Assembly (NCBI GenBank): GCA_001414485.1
Contig: LLEY01000053.1
Span: 1 to 64,000 of the forward strand
Source: Calycina herbarum
Taxonomy: Eukaryota; Ascomycota; Leotiomycetes; Helotiales; Pezizellaceae
Direction of reading: 5' to 3'
DNA length: 64,000 nt
The notes below the pieces were generated by a model. That model was not told the origin of the DNA and ran no database searches. It worked only from the letters and a program-made list of their open reading frames with translations. How positions within the stretch are numbered: position 1 is the first letter of the stretch; each line of letters begins with the position of its first letter. This document shows, piece by piece, positions 23,758 to 33,311 of the stretch. The position numbers and the translations under genes were made by a program.

Positions 23758-24653
23758 TTACAAGTCCTTAACTGCGCACCACCAGTGAGCGAGAACCACA
23801 AGCATCTTTAAGAGTGGGGCGTCATCTGCTCGACGCTGCATAGATTGGTGCAAAGCGTCATAAGAATGATGTACATGTACTCCATCTTTCTCCATACCCC
23901 TCCTTACCATTAATTCCTTCATTGCATCTCCAGGATAAATCTCTTCCCATATCCTTCTCCAAAACCCAGAACATAGCCACCTACCCCTTCCTCGGACCAT
24001 CCCGTCAATCTTCAACCGTTGGGAGCCCCAAAACCAGCGGCTTGGACTTGGAGAATTGCAAAATACCCGTTCGTTTTGGAGGAGTTTCAAGCTACGTCGC
24101 GATTGAAGTGGTCGGAATTGTCATATTCGCTGTGGGTGTGTGATTTGCAGAGGGTGTAAAACTTTGGCAGGGAGCTGTTGATATTTGGAGACACCGGGAA
24201 AACAAACAAGCGTAATATCTTACTGGAGGTCTGGTATCTGATTTTACTGAGTAACCAGCCAACCATTGTACAACAGGCGACTATGCATAAGGCAGGTGCG
24301 AGCATGCAAAACTCCCATAGATACATTCGGGAGGCCGGAAATGAAGAAGAAAGGGCGGGTCCTCTGGGCGATATGTGTTCTCGTTGTGGAATATTCTTGG
24401 CCGATGCTTGGAAATGTGCAGAAGATCGTTCAGGTCGTGGGGGGTTCGAAAGGTCGGGATGTACACGAATATTGAACGGAGGAGGGGGAGCCAGGAATTG
24501 AAGCTTTAACTCGTTTGCAGATAAGGGATAACAATGGAGAAAACTTCGCCTCTGATCTTCTTTATTTTCGTCAACCATTCTCTTATATAGCCTCATGGGA
24601 TGGTGGTATGGTTGCGCACGGCGCGTGTTCGCCAATGTTAAGCGAGCCGTCAA
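23758..24653 (-). pseudogene. Possible decayed DUF3328 (UstYa-like) gene
   Basis: Two minus-strand frames (24087-24653 and 23758-24090) together resemble a DUF3328 protein. The first has a transmembrane segment (MLAPALCIVACCTMVGWLLS). The second has IWEEIYPGDAMKELMVRRG followed by HVHHSYDALHQSMQRRADD, which looks like the family's second motif HxxHCxDxLRQ with Cys changed to Ser and Arg to His. I do not see a first HxxHC, nor the central region between them, and frames do not join cleanly. If the reading is right, this is a dead third copy near the intact pair at 27.7-32.3 kb. It could also be chance similarity. Confidence 0.33.
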
Positions 24654-25518
24654 ATACCTATTACCGACACGGAAAGAATTGGCCTGTACAATCTACCAAT
24701 GGAAAAAATTTGACATGAAGTTTGCATAATTACGGCTACTGACGTGGATGATTGATTGATGAGGAAGAGTTGCTGGATGCTGGTGTACAAAGTGCAACGA
24801 TAGGGTGGCCTCAACGGTGAAACACTGGGCAATTTACTGCGGTACGTTGTTCGTTGAACACTAGAACCATGCTAGTTTGTACTTGGGGAGAAACCAGACT
24901 GGCAACCCGCCGCTTCGAAAACGAGTTAGAGGAACGTTTGAGCGCTGGCTGCTACAGAGATTTCGACCACCCCATCACTATTAATGAATACATTGGGACT
25001 TACAAGAGTCAAGAGGATAGTAACCAAGCTTCTCACAGTCTATAAATCATTCTATAAATGAAGGTTCAGAGGCTTTTGTGCGTTCACTCCAAGTCCGCTG
25101 ACTTTCAAGTCGAAAATTTCCTTTTCAGAAACAATCGCCTTCTTTCTGAACACCAGTTTGCTAGTTACTAGTGAGCTCCAAAGTGTACAACTACAAAATA
25201 TGTAATTTCATTTCTCCTTGAGTTTTTCGTCGATATTTTTATAAGTTCCTATCCTCAGCCCCTTGTATTATATCATCAAAGACTCTTATAGTTTTCAAAT
25301 AGCTAAAACATATTGCTCAACTCATATTCCCGTAACTTGCAACCGTGACTGAGCTAAGGTTTACTATAATATGTAGACAAGAAAAGGCAAAAACAGCGTT
25401 GACTCAGTGAAAATAGGTTGCAAAGTATTTCCAGGTTTTAAAAGAAGCAATGCTCGGTCTTCAGTACTATACACATGTTACGCTCATTTTAGTTTAGCAA
25501 CACCCTAAAAAGAACACT
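24654..25518. other. Intergenic, nothing convincing
   Basis: A short frame starting at the ATG 24869 (58 codons, ending 25045) has reasonable composition but no domain or intron evidence and is not called. The rest is AT-rich 3' sequence of the F-box gene. Confidence 0.4.
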
Positions 25519-27141
25519 TCAATCATCATCTCCTTTTGAGCCCTCTTCTCCCTCCGACTCATATTCTTCTTCTGACTCGTCTTCTCTTTCCGACTCCTGT
25601 ATCTCAAGAGCACCTATTTCCCAATCTTTGACAGGATTGCTTTTTCTCAAACCTTGGACATACTTAGTTGCTAGATTCCGTCGACAGTCACCAAAGATAT
25701 CCTGATGTTCCCAACCTTCCATTTCCGTACATTCTTGCCCGTATGTTGACCCATTCACATCACCGATGAGAACAGACTTCCACCTGTGTTGCTTTAAAAG
25801 CTCGAGGACTTCGACCCAGGAACCGCTCATCAAACATCCGCCCCATAGCAGCTCAATGTTTTTGTCGAGGCGCTTGACTACAGATTGAAGCTCTTCGAGA
25901 TAGAAGGGTCCGACGAAGTGGAGTATCTTCAATGCGGGCCAAGTGCATGACAGGAGAAGCGGAGCCATACTCACCGATGGTTGAAAGTCATAGTGGAGCA
26001 TGAAGGAAAAGTTCAAGTGGATTCTCTGGAGGGACGCCGTATGGAGGAGATTGGACAGAAAGTCGAGGGGGGTATTCCATTCATCCGCCGGTCTTTCAGC
26101 CCAGAATTCTCGCGATATATTGTCTTCTGGGTGGAACTGAATAGATTTAAGATGTTGTACAGCGGCGCGCAGCCCGGACACTTCCTGTGAGGTTTGTGTC
26201 GTCTGTGCAATCGAGAAACCCGTGGTCGGAGGCGGAGTATCCAAGTTGAGTCCTTGAAGAGTAACCCCAAGTTGCTGGATGGAAAGCATCAAGGCACTGC
26301 TGAGATTAAATGGCGGCGGTCCTAGCTCGTAATCATGCGCGTCCTCCCATCCGAAGGGCGTAATCAACTTCTCTAAAAGCGAACCCGGCGATTCAAGGTC
26401 TCCTGGCTGAAAAGGTTCCATATACTCCCGGGAATGGCTGTTTTCTTCCGCAACGAGCCATGATGCTACAGGCATTCGCATCATCGCAGAAGCAATTTCC
26501 TGGGGCAACGAGTCCAACAGGTCCTTGCTTTCTTTGTAACGCTGGCCGTATTGATTGTGAGCTCTCGCGAACAAAGCATGGTCCTCGTCGGTCTGCGCAA
26601 CTCCTTCAAAAGCAGCTTCATCCCACGACCGGGCAAGCCGATGAGCCTTCTCAATGACCTCATTGCTAAGGTTAGGCGGTGCAAGATGCTCAAAGAACTG
26701 AAATGTCTCCCACATTTCCACGACACCCAAAAACTTCGAAACGTGATATGCTGTAAATGAGCGAATATCATGGGCGAGAACCTCATCGTAAAATGGCACA
26801 AGAGCCAACCTAATGACACGCACCCCCCTGGACACAAAGGAGTGGCGTGAGATTTCATCTAGTTGAGCAAGAGACTGCCGTGTCAAACGGACCTGGACAT
26901 AATCGAGGAGGAGGTGCGAGCTAGTCTCATAGAAGCGGCGGCATGTTAGTCGAACTTCTCTGATGGAATTGGCGCTGTTTGATTTGAAGTCGATATAGTA
27001 GAGGTCTTTCTCGTATATGATACCCCTCACATATTCGAAGATGCGTCTGAGTAGTTCGTCCGGCAGATCGAAAATGAAAGGCTTCATTGGTTTGTTGATA
27101 GCGGCCCATGGGGAAGCTCTCATAGTTGCCAACTCCGACAT
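25519..27141 (-). CDS. F-box protein
   Basis: A single open frame of 540 residues from the ATG at 27141 (a second ATG at 27123 is possible). Residues about 20-60 form an F-box: PFIFDLPDELLRRIFEYVRG, then VRLTCRRFYETSSHLLLDYV. This domain binds Skp1 and places the protein as substrate adaptor of an SCF ubiquitin ligase. The middle is leucine-patterned with stretches like LQRIHLNFSF and LKILHFVGPFYLEELQSVV, suggestive of degenerate leucine-rich repeats typical of fungal F-box proteins; these would choose the target, which is unknown. The C-terminal 30 residues are a strongly acidic low-complexity tail (repeated Glu/Asp/Ser). No intron is needed and no lesion is seen. F-box genes of this type belong to an expanded, fast-evolving family in filamentous fungi. 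Confidence 0.88.
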   Translation of the reverse strand: MSELATMRASPWAAINKPMKPFIFDLPDELLRRIFEYVRGIIYEKDLYYIDFKSNSANSIREVRLTCRRFYETSSHLLLDYVQVRLTRQSLAQLDEISRHSFVSRGVRVIRLALVPFYDEVLAHDIRSFTAYHVSKFLGVVEMWETFQFFEHLAPPNLSNEVIEKAHRLARSWDEAAFEGVAQTDEDHALFARAHNQYGQRYKESKDLLDSLPQEIASAMMRMPVASWLVAEENSHSREYMEPFQPGDLESPGSLLEKLITPFGWEDAHDYELGPPPFNLSSALMLSIQQLGVTLQGLNLDTPPPTTGFSIAQTTQTSQEVSGLRAAVQHLKSIQFHPEDNISREFWAERPADEWNTPLDFLSNLLHTASLQRIHLNFSFMLHYDFQPSVSMAPLLLSCTWPALKILHFVGPFYLEELQSVVKRLDKNIELLWGGCLMSGSWVEVLELLKQHRWKSVLIGDVNGSTYGQECTEMEGWEHQDIFGDCRRNLATKYVQGLRKSNPVKDWEIGALEIQESEREDESEEEYESEGEEGSKGDDD

Positions 27142-27730
27142 CGCTGAATTTGCGCTTCTCAGATTCGAACGGATTTCATATTCATGTCATGACACTGAGA
27201 TTCAGACTTGTCGGATGTATGAGGGAGTCCATCGTGAGTGCGTTGGTAATTGTTGTATTGAAGTCATTTTGACGGGCTGATGGTGGTGGCGGCGGCTGTC
27301 ACGTGGACGGTACCGGTTCCTTCCCTTTGGAGAACCATCACAATTTCTGCCTGAGGGAGCTTAGATCGCCCTTTCTCCATCGATTCACTTTGAATGCTAG
27401 CTGGCGGGCGCTACTAAGAGTCGATTGAGTAAAGGAACCGATCCCAGAGCAGCAACACGCGATTCTTGAGCGGAATTTTACTTGCTCTGGTGTAGAAAAT
27501 TCGAGACCAAGACCTGTCGGCATTCTCATTCTCACGGCACAATATGCTCACTGGTGATGGGCGTAACCGCCAGGCAATCTGTTTTCAGCGCCTTTCATAT
27601 CTCTGAAAAAGAATTATAGCCAAACGGATGCCCCACGATTGTTTACAGGAGTCTTTTCCGTTGCACTCGAGTCTGCAAATTCTTACTTCCACCTACATAA
27701 GGTATTCAGAGGAGTAAAATCAAAAGCTAG
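27142..27730. other. Intergenic between F-box and UstYa-like genes
   Basis: Promoter of the F-box gene and 3' end of the UstYa-like gene. No motif recognised. Confidence 0.4.
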
Positions 27731-28809
27731 CTACACTCCCACCAAGTCCTCTCTATGATATTTCCTTGGTTTCAAAGAATTATTTAGAAGTTCCCAATTC
27801 ACGCACTCGCGTTTAGCGACTGGATTGGCCATCAATTCAGGGTCCGGTCCCGATGTCCAGCGATAGGGCATTACTGTGAGTTCGGGTTGGCAAATCAAAG
27901 ATTGTCGTATAGACTCGAGACAATGTACTAGTATTGTAAGCTTCCAAATCTCGAATTAATTCTTGGACTTACGGCTATGTCCTTGCATTTCCTCTTCAAT
28001 TCCATTTTCTTGCCACCCAGGATAGTAGTGATCCTTGAAAAATGTCTGACGGATTCTCCGCAAACAATGGAGATTATGATGCCTAAAAGACGGGGGGTGT
28101 CAGTATAACATATCATAAAAGATCTCGGGATTCGGCACAGGAGAAATCCTGGGGTTCAGGAATGATTCAGGGGTGATTCAAAAGGAATGAAGTGGGAGAA
28201 CGGTGTCCCTGTTACCTACACTGTCATGAGAGCAGCAAAGTTATTATCTGTTAAGAGTGCACTCTCATTGAGCTCCAGCTGTTTCGCTTCATCTCGATAA
28301 AGCCGGAAGCCATGAACGTGCCCCGGAGTCGCTACGATGATCAGAGTCAGTCATGATCTACCTTTTCTTCTTTACAGATTGATATGCAGAAGACCTACGA
28401 TGGATAAGTCTGTTCCATGCTCTCTCGAGATCATCGCTAGGGGGTCCCATATATACCCCATTGGTCCAATAATCTGAAGGCGTGAATTGGACATCGTATT
28501 TGATGCTATCCGTCACTGGAGCTATTGATATGTGAGCATGTTTCTTCTGAAAGGATATGTATGCATACTCCAGAGTGACAAGGCTCGGGGAATCCCTCGT
28601 TGTGAAGTTGAATATTGACCGGATAAAAAAGCTAACCCAAGTGCAAAAGTCGTGACAATGCCATATGAAATGACCCGAAAGATTCTAGACCTGGTAAAGC
28701 TTCTAGTAAAAGTTGGTGTAGGAGCTCTTTGCCCACAATGTAAACAATATTTGAACTCAAAACCCTCCTCTATCAAAAGCGATTCCGAAGATTCGGTTCG
28801 AGAAGCCAT
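27731..28809 (-). CDS. UstYa-like oxidase (DUF3328), copy 1
   Basis: Five exons from the ATG at 28809 (28809-28569, 28521-28399, 28331-28220, 28082-27973, 27927-27731) give 260 residues, all junctions in phase. A single transmembrane helix lies at about residues 50-66 (VISYGIVTTFALGLAFLSG). Then come KYDVQFTPSDYW, GPPSDDLERAWNRLI, and both catalytic motifs of the family: HNLHC (161-165, followed by LRRIRQTFF) and HSLHC (194-198, followed by LESIRQSLICQPE). The histidines and cysteines are those thought to bind the copper centre of UstYa-type oxidases. These enzymes carry out cyclisation, hydroxylation or chlorination of peptides in ustiloxin, phomopsin, asperipin and cyclochlorotine pathways. 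The gene ends KRECVNWELL...DLVGV. It is divergent from the repeat-peptide gene at 30112, 1.3 kb away. Intact. Confidence 0.9.
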
Positions 28810-30111
28810 CTAGGCAGGATGCAACGAGAAAGAATTTGGTAGAGTAAGAGGAGGAGATAGCGGGGTTGTGTCAACAGCTTGCAAATTGACTGCGAATGTA
28901 ATTCAGGATCAGATATTCCACGCATCCGGTGAAAGATTAGAGCTATGCTTGATAAACACGGCGAGACTCAGAGTTACGTCGCATAGCTTGTATGGTTTAT
29001 GGATACCCGGTTGAAGTCTCTCCGAGAACCACCTATGCTCAGTTGACAGCACCACCGATCTGCATGCAGGCCAATTTTTCGAAAAGTTTGGGACCTTAGT
29101 GACTGGGTTTCTAGGGTTTCAGGAGAGTTATTACGAAATATCAAGTTAGAAAAATAGGAGTGGGGGTTGATTGCTAACGATTACGCAGTAAATATTTGGA
29201 AGATCACTGGTGGATTTTCGGCAAACCCGTTGAACAAAACGCCGCAGTCATACATATGCGGGCTTTAGCTCATCTTGCGAAGAGAGAGTCGCACAGTTAT
29301 ACACCTTCCTAGACTTTCTCCGATCTGTGATTCCTTTCAGATACTTGATAGGCCACCTCGGTAACTGAGAAATTCTGATACCTGGGTCGAATTGAAGATA
29401 CATTCGTGGGTAGCAAAAAAACACACCAGATGATCCCCTCTCAATAGCCGTTCGAATTTCTAGATTAGGAAGGACGGAAAGACAAAACAAGAGCTTTAAA
29501 CAAGGAAGTGAGCCAAGGGTGTAGAGTGGTTACTCGCATAAAAGGGGTGTACCCGAGTTGCAGGGTATTTCCTCCACACAATGGCGTAATTTGAGCTTAT
29601 CTGGCAGAGGCGTAAAGCTTACTAGCAACAAGCCACAATTTGAAATCGTCATGACAAGTGGATCCTCTAGTATCTTACTTGGCGGGAACGGATATGCAGG
29701 CTATGTCGTGGGTGTACCGATACCGTTATATCGCAAGGGTAAAAGAATGCTGCTTTAAAATCTTGGAAGGATCGGCACTTACGCCTTCAAAGTTGGCTTT
29801 TTTACAATCCGGCGTCTGGATAAAATAATGCATCGGAGTAAGAATAATGCCAAGGTGAGTTGCAGTATGCATGTGTGTTGAGTGAAAGAACTCTATCGAG
29901 CAAGTGAATCGCGACTTCGCTACGAAGCTATCACGAGTCAGATGAAAGTTGTCACAATGCTCGATCCGGGCATATAGTAGCTCGGTAATCTCTCCCCATT
30001 CTATTTCTTTCTCACCACCTAAATCTTACAATTGCCAAACTCCTCAACTTCAAAGTGAAACTTCCAAGAATATAGGCCTCTCAAATCCTCGTTATATATC
30101 CTTCGCTTAAA
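28810..30111. other. 1.3-kb divergent intergenic region between UstYa-like and repeat-peptide genes
   Basis: Large enough for a shared bidirectional promoter. A TATATA element lies at about 30093, 20 nt before the repeat-peptide start codon, and further AT-rich blocks occur near 29960. Frames at 29248-29490 and 29558-29758 show no domain and are not called. Confidence 0.5.
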
Positions 30112-30591
30112 ATGCGTTTCCAAGTCCTCATGTTCGCCTTTTCGCTTATTGGCACAGCCATTTCCCTCCCGGTTGCTCCCGTTGATGCACTTAACGGTAA
30201 GTCACATTCCAATACCGGTACATAGATAAGGGTCTAATCTCATTGTTGCCAGACGAAGATTTTGCAGTCTCAGATTTTGACTCTTCAGTTGAGGTCAACT
30301 TGGCTAAACGGGAGCCCGTTGCTCCTGTTGATGCACTTAACGGTATTTAATCATTCCAATCCATAGATAAGGGTCCAATCTCATTATCACCAGACGAGGA
30401 TTTTGCAGTCTCGGATTTTGACTCTTCAGTGGAGGTCAACTTGGCTAGAAGTGCTCCTATTGATGCACTCAACGGTATGTGACCATCTAAATCCATAGAC
30501 GAGAATCTAATCTCATTATTTGCCAGACGAGGACTTTGCAGTCTCGGACTTTGACTCTTCAGTTGAGGTTAACTTGGCTAGAACTGTTTGA
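30112..30591 (+). CDS. Secreted repeat peptide, candidate RiPP/Kex2-processed precursor
   Basis: Four exons (30112-30196, 30253-30342, 30394-30474, 30527-30591) give 106 residues. The N-terminus MRFQVLMFAFSLIGTAIS is a signal peptide, with likely cleavage before LPVAP. The rest is three near-identical copies of a unit running from PVAPVDALND into EDFAVSDFDSSVEVNLA. Copies are joined by AKR-E (a true Kex2 dibasic site), AR-S and, at the end, AR-TV. Each unit is split by an intron at the same codon (ALN-D, phase 1), and the three introns (56, 51 and 52 nt) are themselves near-identical, so exon and intron were duplicated together. Position between two UstYa-like oxidase genes suggests a ribosomally made, processed peptide precursor. 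Against the classical dikaritin class: no Tyr, Trp, Cys or His in the repeat, only Phe. The released peptide would be a 26-28-mer, strongly acidic. Core unknown. Confidence 0.75.
30253..30591 (+). repeat. Tandem exon-intron repeat inside the precursor gene
   Basis: Units start at 30253, 30394 and 30527 (periods 141 and 133 nt). Similarity covers both exon and intron, including the shared intron core catagataagggt. Internal exons are of symmetric phase (1-1), so gain, loss or skipping of a unit keeps the frame. The third unit lacks 9 nt that would encode the Lys-Arg junction seen in the second. Confidence 0.85.
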
Positions 30592-31121
30592 GGTTAAGTT
30601 GTTTTGAACTGGAAGGGCAATGGTTGGCAATTGATCGTGGGGAATTTTTTTACTTACTGAGGCGGAAAGGGATTGATTTGTGATTTTGTCAAATTCTATA
30701 GTCCAAGCAAAATAAAGGGTTTGATGACTCTTGAACAATAGCTTAAAAATACCACTCCTTTGGCTATGACTTTTATTCAAATCTTTTTCTCGTTATGATA
30801 AAAAAGTGAGATCATGTAATGACCTCTATCAATATCTGTCTTACACTTCTGTTGAGGACTTACGCTACCTCTTGCCCGGAGAGTACAATTATTTCTTGTC
30901 CTTGACGTCTCAGGGAAATAGCAAGAGCTGGAAGTTTTGTAATTGACAAGGTCACAGTGGAAAGAGAAGTTGAGACAATATATAATTTCATGAAACAGGC
31001 TGCAACCCAAAGATAGGAGCAAATAACTGCTGTTTACAATTCCACGTTAAATTCAACCAAGTAACTCCAAAACTCGCGCCCACTTGAGTTCCCCTTTCTT
31101 CTGACTCTCGCTAAACTCTTC
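30592..31121. other. Convergent 3' region
   Basis: Between the repeat-peptide gene and the second UstYa-like gene, which face each other. Minus-strand frames at 30559-31022 have no domain. Nothing else recognised. Confidence 0.45.
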
Positions 31122-32265
31122 TCATACCAATTCCTGGGCCAATTCATCAGGACTAAATCCAGGCATATATCCATTCTCCTGGAAATAATTCTGCATCTTC
31201 GGGTAGTACTGAGAATCCTCATCACAATAAGCGTACTTCTCAGGCGTGCGTTCGGAAAGCTCCGGGTGAGTAGTGATGCGATGATAGCAAGCATTTCTCT
31301 CTTTCTCCTTCGTCCAAGCGATGAGTGCGTCGAAGTTTCGACACATTCGTACTTGGCCTTCGCCAACGTTACCCTTGGGATTCATCATAGCCATTGGAGT
31401 ATCGTCGGCATAACACATGAGATCTTGTCGTAGAGTGTCAAGACAGTGGTAGATGTGGAAATCGGGGTTCTTTGCGATTGGATTTCCACGCTCGTAGTTG
31501 AGAAACGCTCTTCGGATTATTTTCTGTGGGGGTTTTCAGTGCCTGATATTAACTGATTTCAATTTCTCACGACTTACGAGGCAATGGAGTCCGTGGTCTG
31601 GCGGAAAATCTCAGTGTCAGTATTGCAATTTCTAGTATGTCTGAGGAAGTAATAGGGTTGTGGTGAGTAAACAGTGCTGCCTGAGGAGCAAATAGTGCCT
31701 CAATCCTCCTGGAACAATCTAAAGAAGGGAATAAGAACTCGGAGAATACCCACAAACTTTGAGGAAGTAAACTCGCTTCGTTTCAGGATCCCATGGAAAG
31801 GTAACATTCGATTCTGGTAATTCGTGATCTTTTGCCCATTGATTGTCCAGAGCCACGGCAATGGGGTCGAAATTGAAAGATTCCCAGTAGACCTCTCGCT
31901 GAGTCCAATTGCGACTCTGAGAATCTAGATGACCACGGTAGACGATTGGTGTGTCGTAGGCCAACCCAGCTGTCATTTGTCAGGTTTCAAGATGTATGAA
32001 CCGTTTCTAGTGTTTCATGCCACAACTTACCATATTTACTTTTGCCCAAAGCATGGTCCGTCAATAACAACTCTTTGTATTGAAGGAAAAATAATAAATT
32101 TGTTCCCAAGAGGAAGATTATTGCCCCCACGAGGACCTTTACCAGGAGGGACGAACCAGATTGCTTTTTTTGTCGAATTCGGAATGGAGTTTGCGATTTC
32201 TCTCCTTCCAAGTCGTCTTCAAGAAGATACTCGGCTGAGCCTTGATCACTCAAGTCCATGGACAT
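31122..32265 (-). CDS. UstYa-like oxidase (DUF3328), copy 2 (UstYb type)
   Basis: Four exons from the ATG at 32265 (32265-32031, 31969-31754, 31597-31578, 31523-31122) give 290 residues in phase. A cytosolic acidic N-terminus precedes one transmembrane helix (VLVGAIIFLLGTNLLFFL, about residues 44-61). Family sequence follows: YWESFNFDPIAVAL, LPESNVTFPWDP, and KRVYFLKVYHGLHCLKIIRRA with HGLHC at 152-156. The second motif HIYHC is at 180-184, followed by LDTLRQDLMCYADDTPM. Exon 3 is only 20 nt and encodes most of the first HxxHC motif; it sits between introns of 156 and 54 nt. In ustiloxin-type pathways two UstY proteins act in sequence on the processed peptide in the secretory path. This copy is only distantly like copy 1, so the two are not a recent duplication. 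Convergent with the repeat-peptide gene. Confidence 0.9.
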
Positions 32266-33311
32266 GTTTGACAGAAGATTTTCCGTGGGATTGAGATTTG
32301 AGGTTGAAATGAGGAGATCTGGGTTGGAATCCGGAAACTTGGGAAATTATCAAGGGTGGTTGGCATACATCCTTTGAGAAGTAATCCGAACTAACCATAG
32401 GCGATTACGCTCAAGTATCGCTAATAGGTTGGACATACGTGAACACAGTTGAGAGCAAACTTGCTGCATCTGTGCAGCAAAGTATATGACAGGGGAACGA
32501 AAGTGGAGCTGGGAAAGGGGACGTAAAAGTGGAGAAACAAGAATCGGTACGTGCGAGCCGTGAATATGCAAGAAATTCAAAGGGGCATGTCAACGGAAGA
32601 TCTCATACCGATACTCGCATCCTTGGAAATCGCAAGTTTTGCACTTATCTATCACAAAATTATACGATACAAGCTCGTGCGTCGTTATCATTGTGGTGAC
32701 ATCGTGTAATGTATTATTACGGCGTATTCATGATCACTAAGAGCGGAGAACATACCGAATTCAGTTTAACCGGATCTTGGTCTGCATCCCATACAGTTAT
32801 TTCATGCCTTCATGGTGAGTTTGCACCGTAATAGCTGAATACAGAAAACAAGCTCGCGAAGGATATTAAAAGCGGCAGTAAATACTGGCAACCTATCCTC
32901 GTTGTTCAAACTTTCTAGGGCAAGTCAAGTAAATTGTCCTACACACTTGGAACAATTCAGGACTATTGACCCAGGTATTCTGGACAACCAATTTCTAAAA
33001 TGGTACCTGGAAAGTGCGACCGCTTTGAATGACCACCGCGAGACAAGCTGCGCCGTCCTCTTGCACAACATTGGTGTGGTAAGAAACGGAGCAAAACAAG
33101 AATCTTGGACCTGACTTCCCGTCTCTCTCCCACACCAAAGGCAAGAAAGCGGCACGGTGTTGTATGTTGTGAATCCTTCATCCTACGATCTTCATCTGAT
33201 TGAGTGTATAAGGGACTTAGTACCACGTGGAAAGTGGAAGAGCAAACACATTCAAGGTCTCGAATTTCGTCGAATCAATTTGTCACGCGAAAGATTTGCC
33301 TGTAGTTCGTC
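32266..33311. other. Divergent spacer of about 1 kb
   Basis: Upstream of both the UstYa-like copy 2 and the rhodopsin-like gene, so a possible shared control region. Frames at 32902-33369 lack domain support. No motif recognised. Confidence 0.45.

Noticed and set aside
24869..25045. 58-codon frame starting MLVCTWGETRL
   Set aside because: Plausible composition but no homology seen and no splice or promoter support.
29248..29758. Small frames between the UstYa-like gene and the repeat peptide, considered as extra precursor genes
   Set aside because: No signal peptide, repeats or basic junctions.
30253..30591. Repeats considered as a CRISPR-like array or satellite
   Set aside because: Units are coding exons with splice sites in a eukaryotic gene; periods (141, 133) and content do not fit an array.
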